A stretch of DNA of 57,199 nt from positions 1-57,199 of the forward strand of contig JBEGVB010000081.1 in the NCBI GenBank assembly GCA_041178545.1, written 5' to 3'. The notes under the pieces are model-generated. The model was not told the DNA's origin and ran no database searches. It saw only the letters and a program-made list of their open reading frames with translations. This document shows, piece by piece, positions 28,911 to 37,012 of this stretch. Both the position numbers and the translations under genes were made by a program. Within the stretch, counting starts at the first letter, position 1. Each line of letters starts with the position of its first letter. This DNA comes from JBEATZ01 sp041178545 (GTDB taxonomy: Bacteria; Planctomycetota; UBA1135; UBA2386).

Positions 28911-31307
28911 ATGACCCTCCTCCCCCAGCAACCCGCCGAGACCACGCTCCACACCGAGACGGTGTTCCGCTTCCTCGCGGCGCCAGAGCACTGGGTCGTG
29001 GCCCTCGTGGTCGTGCCCGGTGCCGCTGCATTCGCCTGGTGGGCCTACACCGGGCTCAAACGGATGGATCCGCGCTCCCGGGCGGTGCTGGCGGCGTTCC
29101 GGTTCCTCGCGATCCTGTTCTGCTGCGCCCTGCTCTTCCAGCCCGCATGGGAGACCACGACCTGGCGACGGTCCCGCTCGCAGGTGCACGTGCTGGTGGA
29201 CGACAGTGCATCGATGCAGCGCCGCGACACCTACCCGGACAACGAGCAGCGCGAGGCCCTCGCCGCAGTGCCCGGCGTGGGCGACCTCGGTGCCACCAAC
29301 CGCAGCCAGCTGGTGCGGGCGGTGCTCGGCCAGCCAGGGGGACTGCTCGAACAGCTGGGCAAGAACCACGACGTGCGGCTCTTCCGCGTGCAACGACAGC
29401 CCGTCGCCATGCGTTCGCTCGAGGAACTCACGGCACGCGGACAGCGCACACAGCTCGGCGATGCCCTCGACCTCCACCTCGGCGCGGCAGGCGGTGCCGA
29501 CCTCGAGGCGGTGGTCCTCGTCTCCGACGGCCGCAACAACGCGGGGCTCGACCCCGTCGAGGTGGCGACCAAGTACGGCCTGCGCGGCATCCCGGTGCAC
29601 ACGTTGGGCGTGGGCGACCCCGAGCCGCCGCACAACGCATGGATCGTGGGCCCACCCGGACCGACCGAGGCGCTGCGCGAGGAACAGGTGGCGTTCGACG
29701 TGACCCTGCGCGCCGAGGGGCTCGCGGGCAAGCCGGCACGGGTCGAGTTGCTCGGGTCACGCGACGGCGGCGCCTTCGTGCCGCTCACCGCAGCGGACGC
29801 AGTGCACGGCCCGGACGGCGAGCCGGTCAAGGTCCGCGTCTACCACGCCTTTGCCGAGGCAGGCGACTGGACGCTGCGCTTCCAGCTGGCGGCGCTCCCG
29901 GAGGAGAGCCAGTTGGACGACAACGTCGACACGCGCTTCCTCCGGGTCAACGACGAGAAGATCCGCGTGCTCTACGTCGAGGAGCGCCCGCGGTGGGAGT
30001 ACCGCTACCTCAAGAACGCGCTGCTTCGCGTCGACCCGTCCATCGAGGTGCAAGCGGTGCTCTTCGACGCGAACCCGCGCTTCGAACAGGAGCACAGCAA
30101 GACGCTGCCGCCGCTGCGCGACATCCCGCGCACCGAGAAGGAGCTCATGCAGTACCACGTGGTGCTGCTGGGCGACGTGAGCCCCGAGCGTCTCGCCCCC
30201 ACCGAGGAGGGCATCCGCAGTTGGCTCGAGCTGCTGCAGCGGTTCGTGGAGTTCGGCGGCGGTGCCGGGTTCCTCTACGGCGACGCGGCGATGCCCGAGC
30301 GCTACCGCAACACGCCGCTGCAGGACCTGTTGCCCGTGGTGCTCGAGGACCCGTTGTGGCTTGCCGCCAACAAGCCGCCGCGCGACAAGCCGTTCTGGCC
30401 CCTGCTGGACAACCCGGACAGCCCGTCCGACATCCTGCTGCTGCAGCGCGACGTTGCCCAGAACAAGCGCCTCTGGCAGGAGGGCCTGCAAGGCTTCCTG
30501 GTGCACCACCCGGTGCTGCGTGCGAAGCCGGGCGCAACGGTGTTGTTCCGCCACCCGACCGAGGCGAACCGGTACGGCAAGCGCCCCATCGCGGTGACGA
30601 GCCCCATGCCGCGCGGCAACACCTTCTTCATCGGCACCGACGAGACCTGGCGCTGGCGCAACCCCTACGGCGAGACCTACATGGACGCCTTCTGGCGCAA
30701 CGTGGTCCGCCACCTCGCCAGCGGCAGGCTGCAGCGTCGCGACGACCTGCTGGAGCTGGCCCTGGACCGCAACCTCGTGGAGACCGGGGACAAGCTGCGG
30801 GTGTCGCTGCGGGTCCTGGGCGAGGAACTCCAGCCCGCGGTCGGGGCCGAGTACGGGGTGTTCCTCCGCAAGGAGGACGGCACCGTCGAGCGGCGGCCCC
30901 TCCGGGCGGTGCCCGGCGAGCCCGGTTCGTTCCAGGCGACGTTCACGATGGCCGACCCGGGTGCGTTCAGCTTCCTGGTGCACGCCAACCAGAACCCCGC
31001 CGACCGCGTGCTCGCACGTGCCGACGTGCTGGTGCGGATCCCGGACCGCGAGCTGGCCGACTCCAGCCAGGACGCCGAGACCCTCCGCCGCGTCAGCGAG
31101 GCCAGTTCCGGCCCGGACGCAAAGGCGCGGAGTCTCTTCCTTGCGCAGGCGTCGTTGCTGGCCGAAGACTTCGCCGGGCGCAAGCCCTACGAGAGCCGTG
31201 AGGAGTCGCAGACGCGCCCCGCCTGGGACAGCATCTGGTCCATCGCGGTGCTGCTGTTGCTCCTTGGCACCGAGTGGATCCTGCGCAAGCGTGCAAGACT
31301 GGTCTGA
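28911..31307 (+). CDS. Membrane VWA protein with glutamine-amidotransferase-like region
   Basis: 798 residues. Membrane helices are near 29-46 and 62-80, then a VWA domain with MIDAS VDDSASM (about 98) and VVLVSDGRNNAGLD (about 203). An extracellular beta region leads to a class-I-glutamine-amidotransferase-like fold, starting IRVLYVEERPRWEYRYLKNAL (about 350) and continuing through a doublet of LPVVLED. I see no complete Cys-His-Glu triad, so this part is probably non-enzymatic. The C-terminal membrane helix is WSIAVLLLLLGTEWIL. Proteins of this layout follow BatA-like genes in Planctomycetota. Start 3 bp after the previous stop. Confidence 0.88.
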   Translation: MTLLPQQPAETTLHTETVFRFLAAPEHWVVALVVVPGAAAFAWWAYTGLKRMDPRSRAVLAAFRFLAILFCCALLFQPAWETTTWRRSRSQVHVLVDDSASMQRRDTYPDNEQREALAAVPGVGDLGATNRSQLVRAVLGQPGGLLEQLGKNHDVRLFRVQRQPVAMRSLEELTARGQRTQLGDALDLHLGAAGGADLEAVVLVSDGRNNAGLDPVEVATKYGLRGIPVHTLGVGDPEPPHNAWIVGPPGPTEALREEQVAFDVTLRAEGLAGKPARVELLGSRDGGAFVPLTAADAVHGPDGEPVKVRVYHAFAEAGDWTLRFQLAALPEESQLDDNVDTRFLRVNDEKIRVLYVEERPRWEYRYLKNALLRVDPSIEVQAVLFDANPRFEQEHSKTLPPLRDIPRTEKELMQYHVVLLGDVSPERLAPTEEGIRSWLELLQRFVEFGGGAGFLYGDAAMPERYRNTPLQDLLPVVLEDPLWLAANKPPRDKPFWPLLDNPDSPSDILLLQRDVAQNKRLWQEGLQGFLVHHPVLRAKPGATVLFRHPTEANRYGKRPIAVTSPMPRGNTFFIGTDETWRWRNPYGETYMDAFWRNVVRHLASGRLQRRDDLLELALDRNLVETGDKLRVSLRVLGEELQPAVGAEYGVFLRKEDGTVERRPLRAVPGEPGSFQATFTMADPGAFSFLVHANQNPADRVLARADVLVRIPDRELADSSQDAETLRRVSEASSGPDAKARSLFLAQASLLAEDFAGRKPYESREESQTRPAWDSIWSIAVLLLLLGTEWILRKRARLV

Positions 31308-31368
31308 GCCGGGCGGGACCGCCCCGCGGGCCACGCGCCTCCGACGGATCCTGTCCACCCACACCACC

Positions 31369-32925
31369 ATGACCCGCAACCACGCACCGAGCACCGCCTC
31401 CTGCCGCGCCGCCCTCGCGCTGTGCCTTGCGCTGTGCGCCCAACTGGTGGCCCAGGACCCGGTCCAGCGGCCGCGGGTGCTGCCCGAGGGGTGGCGCGAG
31501 GTGCCGCAGCCGACGGAGTTCGCGGCAGGCCGCGACGACAGCCTCTTCAGCCTGCCGCGTTCGCAGGAGGACCTGCACGCGCTGGAGCAGGCGCTTGCCG
31601 ACCTGCGCGAGGGCAACCACGCGGTGGCGGTGGACCGGTTGCACCGACTGCTGCGCGAGGAGTCCGGCGGCGTGGTGCCGGTGGGTCCCGGCCGGTGGCT
31701 CGGCGTGCGCCTTGCCGTGACGCTCACGCTCGCAAACCTGCCGCCCGCTGCAGCGGCTGCCTACGAGGCACTGGTCAAGAGGGAGGCCGGGACCGCCCTC
31801 GAACGCCCGCTGCACGAGCAGTCGACGGAACAACTGGCCCTGCTCGCGGAACGGTTCCCGGCCGCGGACGTGGGCCGGCGTGCGCGCGTCCGGCTGGGCG
31901 ACCTCGCACTCGAGCGCGGCGACGCAGTCGAGGCAGCTGGCCACTTCCGCTCGGCGCTCGACGCGGCCCCCATCGGCTCCGATGCCGAGCGCGCATTGCG
32001 CGCCCGCCTCCGGGTTGCCGACGTGCTGCTGGGCCCGACGGCGTTCCGGTCGACGGGGAGCGATGCCCTCGTCGAGGATGTCCTCGGCGTGCTGCCGCCC
32101 GAGTCCGACCCGACGGGCTGGACCGCGGCGGGCGGACCCGCTGCCGCTGCGGGGCGGATGGCAGAGCCGCTCGGGAGTCCCACGAGCCAGTGGGCCGACG
32201 AGGTGTTCGCACCGGGCTTCGACTACGAGTCGGGCAACTTCGCGATGAACCCCGTGGGCGACCTCGGTGCCGTGCACGTGAACAACGGGCTGCGGCTGCA
32301 GACCTACGACCCGCTGCGCAAGGAGCTGAGCTGGGTGTCGCCGTGCCCGATGCTGGACGCGGGTGAGGAGTACTCCTCGCTGCGCGACTACGCAGGCGCG
32401 ATGAACCCGGACCACGGGCTCTCCGCAGCCGTGGGCGATGACGTCGTGGTCGCACCGCTGCAGGTGCCGGAGCGCTCCGCCAACGTCGACTTCCGCGGCG
32501 CGTTCCGCATCATCAGCAGGATCCCCGAGCGGAGGCTGTTCGCGTGCGACCGCAGCACGGGCAAGCTGCTGTGGCCCACCACGACACCCTCGACGGACCG
32601 CTCTCGCGCCGCTTCCGCGGCCATGCCGCATCGGGACCGCCACGCATCCACGGCAGCACGGTGTTCGCGCCCGTGCACGACCGTTCGGGTGCCATCGCCT
32701 TCTACCTCGGTGCCTACGACCTCCGCACCGGCCAGCCGCGCTGGCGCCGCCTGGTGTGCTCGAGCCAGCAGGAGGTCAACATGTTCGGCAACGCGCGGCA
32801 GGAGTTCGCCGCCGGACCGCTCCAGGTGCGCGACGGCGTGGTGTACGGCACCACCAACCTCGGCATCTGCTACGCGGTCGAGGCAGCCACCGGCCGCATC
32901 CGCTGGCTGGGTGCCTACGAGGTGA
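31369..32925 (+). CDS. PQQ/TPR-repeat exported protein, N-terminal part (frameshifted)
   Basis: The coding sequence reads well to about 32574 (402 residues), after which the frame gives arginine- and threonine-rich nonsense until the stop at 32925. The true continuation is in the next frame (entry 32544-35804). The signal peptide ends near LVA|QDP. A tetratricopeptide-like region (about 60-190: LEQALADLREGNHAVAVDRLHRLL, RRARVRLGDLALERGDAVEAAGHF) is followed by the first PQQ-propeller blades (RRLFACDRSTGKLLW). The joined protein would be about 1,480 residues. It lies 61 bp after the VWA gene and is probably part of the same operon. Whether the shift is real or an assembly error cannot be seen here. 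Confidence 0.75.
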   Translation: MTRNHAPSTASCRAALALCLALCAQLVAQDPVQRPRVLPEGWREVPQPTEFAAGRDDSLFSLPRSQEDLHALEQALADLREGNHAVAVDRLHRLLREESGGVVPVGPGRWLGVRLAVTLTLANLPPAAAAAYEALVKREAGTALERPLHEQSTEQLALLAERFPAADVGRRARVRLGDLALERGDAVEAAGHFRSALDAAPIGSDAERALRARLRVADVLLGPTAFRSTGSDALVEDVLGVLPPESDPTGWTAAGGPAAAAGRMAEPLGSPTSQWADEVFAPGFDYESGNFAMNPVGDLGAVHVNNGLRLQTYDPLRKELSWVSPCPMLDAGEEYSSLRDYAGAMNPDHGLSAAVGDDVVVAPLQVPERSANVDFRGAFRIISRIPERRLFACDRSTGKLLWPTTTPSTDRSRAASAAMPHRDRHASTAARCSRPCTTVRVPSPSTSVPTTSAPASRAGAAWCARASRRSTCSATRGRSSPPDRSRCATAWCTAPPTSASATRSRQPPAASAGWVPTR

Positions 32926-35804
32926 TCCCGCTGCCGCAGACCCAGTTGCAGGGACAGCAGGACCGCGTCGTCTACTTCGCCAACAACGTGCCCGTGGTGG
33001 CCGACGGCGTGGCAACCTTCACGCCGCTCGACTCCCGCTTCGCGCTCGCGTTCGACACCGAGACCGGCATGCCGCTCTGGCGCCTCGAGTACGAGGCCCG
33101 GGTGGACGGCAACAACGACGTGCGCTGGCTCCTCGGCGCCGTGCGCGGCGAGTTCGTGTTCTCGGGCGCGGGCATCGTGGCCGTGCAGGCGAGGCCGGAG
33201 GTGCGCGCCGACCTGCGACCCACCGTGCGCCAGGTGGTGCCACGCGAGCAGCTCTCCGAACGCGGCGGCCGCAGGGAGCAGCCCCGGCCGGCACTCACCG
33301 GCGAGTTCGTGTACCACCCCTCGCAGGGCAGGCTCGGCGTGTTCGGGCTCGACGGCGTGCCCGCACCCCACCACGGCGAGGTCAAGCTGCGCCAGCCCCC
33401 CGGCAGCCTGCTGTTCGTGGACGGAATCGTGGTCGCGCTGCGCGACCGCCTGCTCGACATCCAGTTCGACCCCGAGGCACTGCTCGGCCGCGCGGAGGCG
33501 ATGCTGAAGCGCGACCCGGACGACCCCTCGGCGATCCTGCGCCTGGTGGCTCTGCGTCGCTCGCTCGGCTCGGGGCTGTCGAGTGCAGACCTCGAACCCA
33601 TGTTCCTGCGCGGGCTCGCGGCAGCAGATCGCCGCGGACTCGGCCCCGACCACCCGCTGCGCCGGAGCCTTGCCCGCGAACTCTTCGAGTCCGTGCTGCG
33701 CCGTGCTGCCCAGACCCGGGGCGACGAGGCCGTGGCGCTGTTGCGCAGGGCGCGGGACATGTCGCCCGGCGCGCGCGAGTGGCTGGCCGTGCAGGCCATG
33801 CTGGTCGACGCACTCGCAGGGGACGACCGGGCCGTGGAGACCGAGCTCGCGGCCCTCGCTGCACGCAGCGGCACCGAGGAACACGAGTTCCGCGACGCCG
33901 GTCGCGTCCTCGTGGCTGCCTGGGTGCGGTGGCGCCTCGCGACGCTGGCGAAGGAACCTGCACTGGCAGTTGCACGCTGGCAGGAACTCCTCGAGCAGGA
34001 CGCGGACGCAACCATCGGTCCCGCCCGTGCCGCCGACCTCGCGTCTGCAGCCATCGCCGAACTGGTCGCACGCCACGGCGAAGCCGTGTACGCGGCGGTT
34101 GCAACGCGTGCGGACGAGGCACTGGCCGCGGCCGACGGCGATGCAGTGGCGCTGGAACGGCTGCAGCGACGCTTCCCCCACAGCAAGGCGGCGGCAGCTG
34201 CACGCAACAGGCTGGTCGACCTCGCCGTGCAACAGGGCAACCTCACGGTCGCGCTGGAGATGCTGACGGGTTCGATGCAGGCACGCACCGAGACCGCTGG
34301 ACTGTTGCGCAGGGCGATGCTTGCCTGCGCCAACGCCGGCAACCGCGCACTCGCGGCGGCGCTGGGCAGGCGGGTGGTGACGCGCCATGGTGCCGAGGCC
34401 TCGGACTGGCCTGCCGACCGCGGTGCGCGCCTCGCGGACGCAGTGGGAGCAGAACTCGCCGCGCTCGAGGCTCCCACCGCGCTGCCGGTCCTGGCCCCGC
34501 CTGCAGGCATCGTGGGTGCGATCAGGGCCCGCAACCTGCAGGCCAGCTTCGTGCTGCCCGAGGTCGACCGCCCGAGTGGCTTCCCGGCCGTCGAGGACGA
34601 ACCGCTCTACGTCCGCTACGACGAGTACCTGCTCGCCTACGACCTGGGCCAGCGCGGCTCGGTGCCCCCGCTGCTCTTCCGCCGGCAGATCCGCTACGTC
34701 GACGGACTCGTGCGCTGCGGCCGCGTGCTCGTCGTGGTCGACACGGGCGAGGTCACCGGCATCGACCACCGCACCGGGGAGACCGTCTGGCAGCTGCAGG
34801 TCGAGTCTGGTGAGGACCACTACCTGCTGGGCGTGCAACAGGGCGTGCTCCACGTCTGGGTCCGCTCGGGTGGCGCCGACGGTGACGCCGCCCTGCTCGG
34901 CATCGAGCCCCTGCGTGGGTCGGTGCTGTTCCGTCGCGCCGCGAACGGCATGACCTCCGCCCCCAAGGCCCAGGCGGACGGCAACCTGCTCCAGGCCACC
35001 TTGGGTGCCGACGGCACCGCAGCCCTCGAACGGGTCGACGCCCTCAGCGGCACGACCGTGCGGCGCACGCCGCTCGACCGGGAACTGCTGGCAGGGCTCG
35101 GCATCCAGGCTGCCGCACTCCTCGGGTCGGGACTCTTCCCGCAGGGCATGGACCAGGACGGCGACCGCACCTGGCTCGCCATCGAGGGTTCCCTCGCCGG
35201 CGGCACACCGCGCGTGCTCTGCATCGACAAGGACGGCAAGCTCGTCTGGCAGTGGACCGGCAGTGCCGGCAGGAGGCTGCAGGCCGCAGCACGCCGGGAC
35301 GGTCGGTTTGCCGTGGTGGAGTCCGGCCAGCGCAGTGGCGGCCGTGCCGTGGTGCTGGACGCGGCAACGGGCACCGTGGTCCGCGAGCGCGAACTGGGCG
35401 AGTCGGTGCAGGTCCTCAACTGGTCCTGGAGCCTGCAGTCCGAACCCGCACCCACTGCCCTGGTGGTGGCCGACCGCAACCCCCAGCGCCGACTCACCGT
35501 GGTGCCCGTGGCCGGGGACGCGGCCGGCGCCGAGTTCCCGCTCGGTGCGGAGGACGGGGAGCCGCTGCAGGTGGCACTGCTGGAGGGCGACCTGCTGGTG
35601 GCCGGGTTCCGCAGCGCAGGCCGCGGCCCTACCCGGGTCCATGCCTTCCGCGTCTCCGACCGGGCTGGCGCACTGCCCGATGGCAGGGCAAGTCTGGCGC
35701 TGCCGACGCCCTCACCCACTGGGCTGCGGGCACACGGTCCCTACACTGTGCTGGCAGCCAACGATGGCATCACCATCCTGGGCGCGACCGGGAGCAACCG
35801 ATGA
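32544..35804 (+). CDS. PQQ/TPR-repeat protein, C-terminal part (frameshifted)
   Basis: Continues the previous gene in the -1 frame from about 32574; the GTG at 32544 is only the formal frame opening, not a likely start. Contents run in order. First come PQQ-type blades (GAYDLRTGQPRWRRL, VEAATGRIRWLGAYEV, AFDTETGMPLWRLEY). Then a helical TPR-like section (about 33470-34450: LLRRARDMSPGAREWLAV, ALERLQRRFPHSKAAAAARNRLVDLAV). A second propeller closes it (HRTGETVWQLQVESG, CIDKDGKLVWQWTG, VVLDAATGTVVRERELGE). Such proteins are scaffolds, in other organisms including BamB-like envelope factors. It overlaps the next gene by 4 bp (ATGA). Confidence 0.78.
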   Translation: MRPQHGQAAVAHHDTLDGPLSRRFRGHAASGPPRIHGSTVFAPVHDRSGAIAFYLGAYDLRTGQPRWRRLVCSSQQEVNMFGNARQEFAAGPLQVRDGVVYGTTNLGICYAVEAATGRIRWLGAYEVIPLPQTQLQGQQDRVVYFANNVPVVADGVATFTPLDSRFALAFDTETGMPLWRLEYEARVDGNNDVRWLLGAVRGEFVFSGAGIVAVQARPEVRADLRPTVRQVVPREQLSERGGRREQPRPALTGEFVYHPSQGRLGVFGLDGVPAPHHGEVKLRQPPGSLLFVDGIVVALRDRLLDIQFDPEALLGRAEAMLKRDPDDPSAILRLVALRRSLGSGLSSADLEPMFLRGLAAADRRGLGPDHPLRRSLARELFESVLRRAAQTRGDEAVALLRRARDMSPGAREWLAVQAMLVDALAGDDRAVETELAALAARSGTEEHEFRDAGRVLVAAWVRWRLATLAKEPALAVARWQELLEQDADATIGPARAADLASAAIAELVARHGEAVYAAVATRADEALAAADGDAVALERLQRRFPHSKAAAAARNRLVDLAVQQGNLTVALEMLTGSMQARTETAGLLRRAMLACANAGNRALAAALGRRVVTRHGAEASDWPADRGARLADAVGAELAALEAPTALPVLAPPAGIVGAIRARNLQASFVLPEVDRPSGFPAVEDEPLYVRYDEYLLAYDLGQRGSVPPLLFRRQIRYVDGLVRCGRVLVVVDTGEVTGIDHRTGETVWQLQVESGEDHYLLGVQQGVLHVWVRSGGADGDAALLGIEPLRGSVLFRRAANGMTSAPKAQADGNLLQATLGADGTAALERVDALSGTTVRRTPLDRELLAGLGIQAAALLGSGLFPQGMDQDGDRTWLAIEGSLAGGTPRVLCIDKDGKLVWQWTGSAGRRLQAAARRDGRFAVVESGQRSGGRAVVLDAATGTVVRERELGESVQVLNWSWSLQSEPAPTALVVADRNPQRRLTVVPVAGDAAGAEFPLGAEDGEPLQVALLEGDLLVAGFRSAGRGPTRVHAFRVSDRAGALPDGRASLALPTPSPTGLRAHGPYTVLAANDGITILGATGSNR

Positions 35805-36979
35805 ACGAACCCATGGAGTCGATGCACACGAGGCCGGGGAGTGGATGGCTCCGCCGCGCGATCCCCGTGGCCCAGATGCTGGCGCTCACGGCACTGCTTG
35901 CCCTGCCTGCCGTGGCGCAGGAGCGGCGTGGCGCCACCAACAACGAGCAGTTCATCGACGAGGAACTCCGCGGGGCCGTTGCCAAGGGCCTGGACTACCT
36001 CGCCCAGACGCAGGACCCGGCCGGCCACTGGTCCCAGCTGGTGGGCTACAAGCTCAACACCGACTACGAGGCCATCGACCCGCGACCGCTGCCCCACGTG
36101 GGCGTCAGCGCGCTCGCGCTGATGAGCTTCCTCGCGGGCGGGCACGTGCCCGGTCGCGGCAAGTACGGCGAGGTGCTCCAGCGCGGGCTCGACTACGTGC
36201 TCAGCTGCGTGCAGGACGACGGCCAGATCACCGAGAACGGCACGCGCATGTACAGCCATGCCTTCGCGACGCTGTTCCTTGCCGAGATCTACGGCATGAC
36301 GGAGCGGCCCGAGGTGCGTGCCGGGCTGCAGAAGGCCGTGAACATGATCGTGGACTCGCAGAACAGCGAGGGCGGCTGGCGCTACCGGCCGTTCGCGACC
36401 GAGTCCGACATGTCGATCACGGTGTGCCAGGTGCTGGCGCTGCGCTCGGCGCGCAACGTGGGCATCTTCGTGCCGTTCAACACGATCAAGAACGCCCAGA
36501 ACTACGTCTACCGCAGTGCCGTGCGCCCCAACGACCGCAACTACCGCGGCTTCCGCGGCTACGGCTCCTTCGGCGACGACGGCGGTGCGTTCCGCTACCA
36601 GCTGCGGCCCCAGGCCCGTGCGACGTTCCCCCTGACGGCAGCGGGCGTCACCACGCTGTACGCGGCAGGCGAGTACGACAGCCCGATCATCCGCGACGCC
36701 GTCGACTACATGAACCGGCAGCTGCCGTACTTCAACGACGAGCACGCAGGCCACTACTTCTTCTACTACGGCCACTACTACGCGGTGCAGGCCTACTACA
36801 TCACGGGTGGCAACGCGTGGCGGGCCTACTTCCGCGCGACGCGCCAGAAGCTGCTCGACATCCAGCGCCCCGACGGGTCGTGGCCCTGCCACGCGGGCCC
36901 GGGCGAGGCATTCTCGACCGCCGTGGCCACGCTGGTGCTCCAGATCCCCTTCCAGTACCTCCCCATCTTCCAGCGCTAG
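35801..36979 (+). CDS. Exported prenyltransferase/squalene-cyclase-fold protein
   Basis: 392 residues. A signal peptide near 18-40 ends LPAVA|QERR. The mature part consists of alpha/alpha-barrel repeats of the squalene oxidase/prenyltransferase type: KGLDYLAQTQDPAGHW (about 62), QRGLDYVLSCVQDDGQI, KAVNMIVDSQNSEGGWRYRP, KLLDIQRPDGSWPCHAGPGEAFSTAVATLVLQIPF. These are the QxxxGxW-like repeats. No DxDD catalytic motif of class II cyclases is present and the protein is exported, so it is probably a structural or binding protein rather than an enzyme. It starts inside the stop of the PQQ gene (ATGA). Confidence 0.87.
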   Translation: MNEPMESMHTRPGSGWLRRAIPVAQMLALTALLALPAVAQERRGATNNEQFIDEELRGAVAKGLDYLAQTQDPAGHWSQLVGYKLNTDYEAIDPRPLPHVGVSALALMSFLAGGHVPGRGKYGEVLQRGLDYVLSCVQDDGQITENGTRMYSHAFATLFLAEIYGMTERPEVRAGLQKAVNMIVDSQNSEGGWRYRPFATESDMSITVCQVLALRSARNVGIFVPFNTIKNAQNYVYRSAVRPNDRNYRGFRGYGSFGDDGGAFRYQLRPQARATFPLTAAGVTTLYAAGEYDSPIIRDAVDYMNRQLPYFNDEHAGHYFFYYGHYYAVQAYYITGGNAWRAYFRATRQKLLDIQRPDGSWPCHAGPGEAFSTAVATLVLQIPFQYLPIFQR

Positions 36980-37012
36980 GCCGCAAGGCCTGCGCACAAC
37001 CCTCGCCCCGCA

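Noticed and set aside
32560..32590. Programmed -1 frameshift site in the PQQ gene
   Set aside because: No X-XXY-YYZ heptamer and no obvious stimulating stem. A missing base is the simpler explanation.
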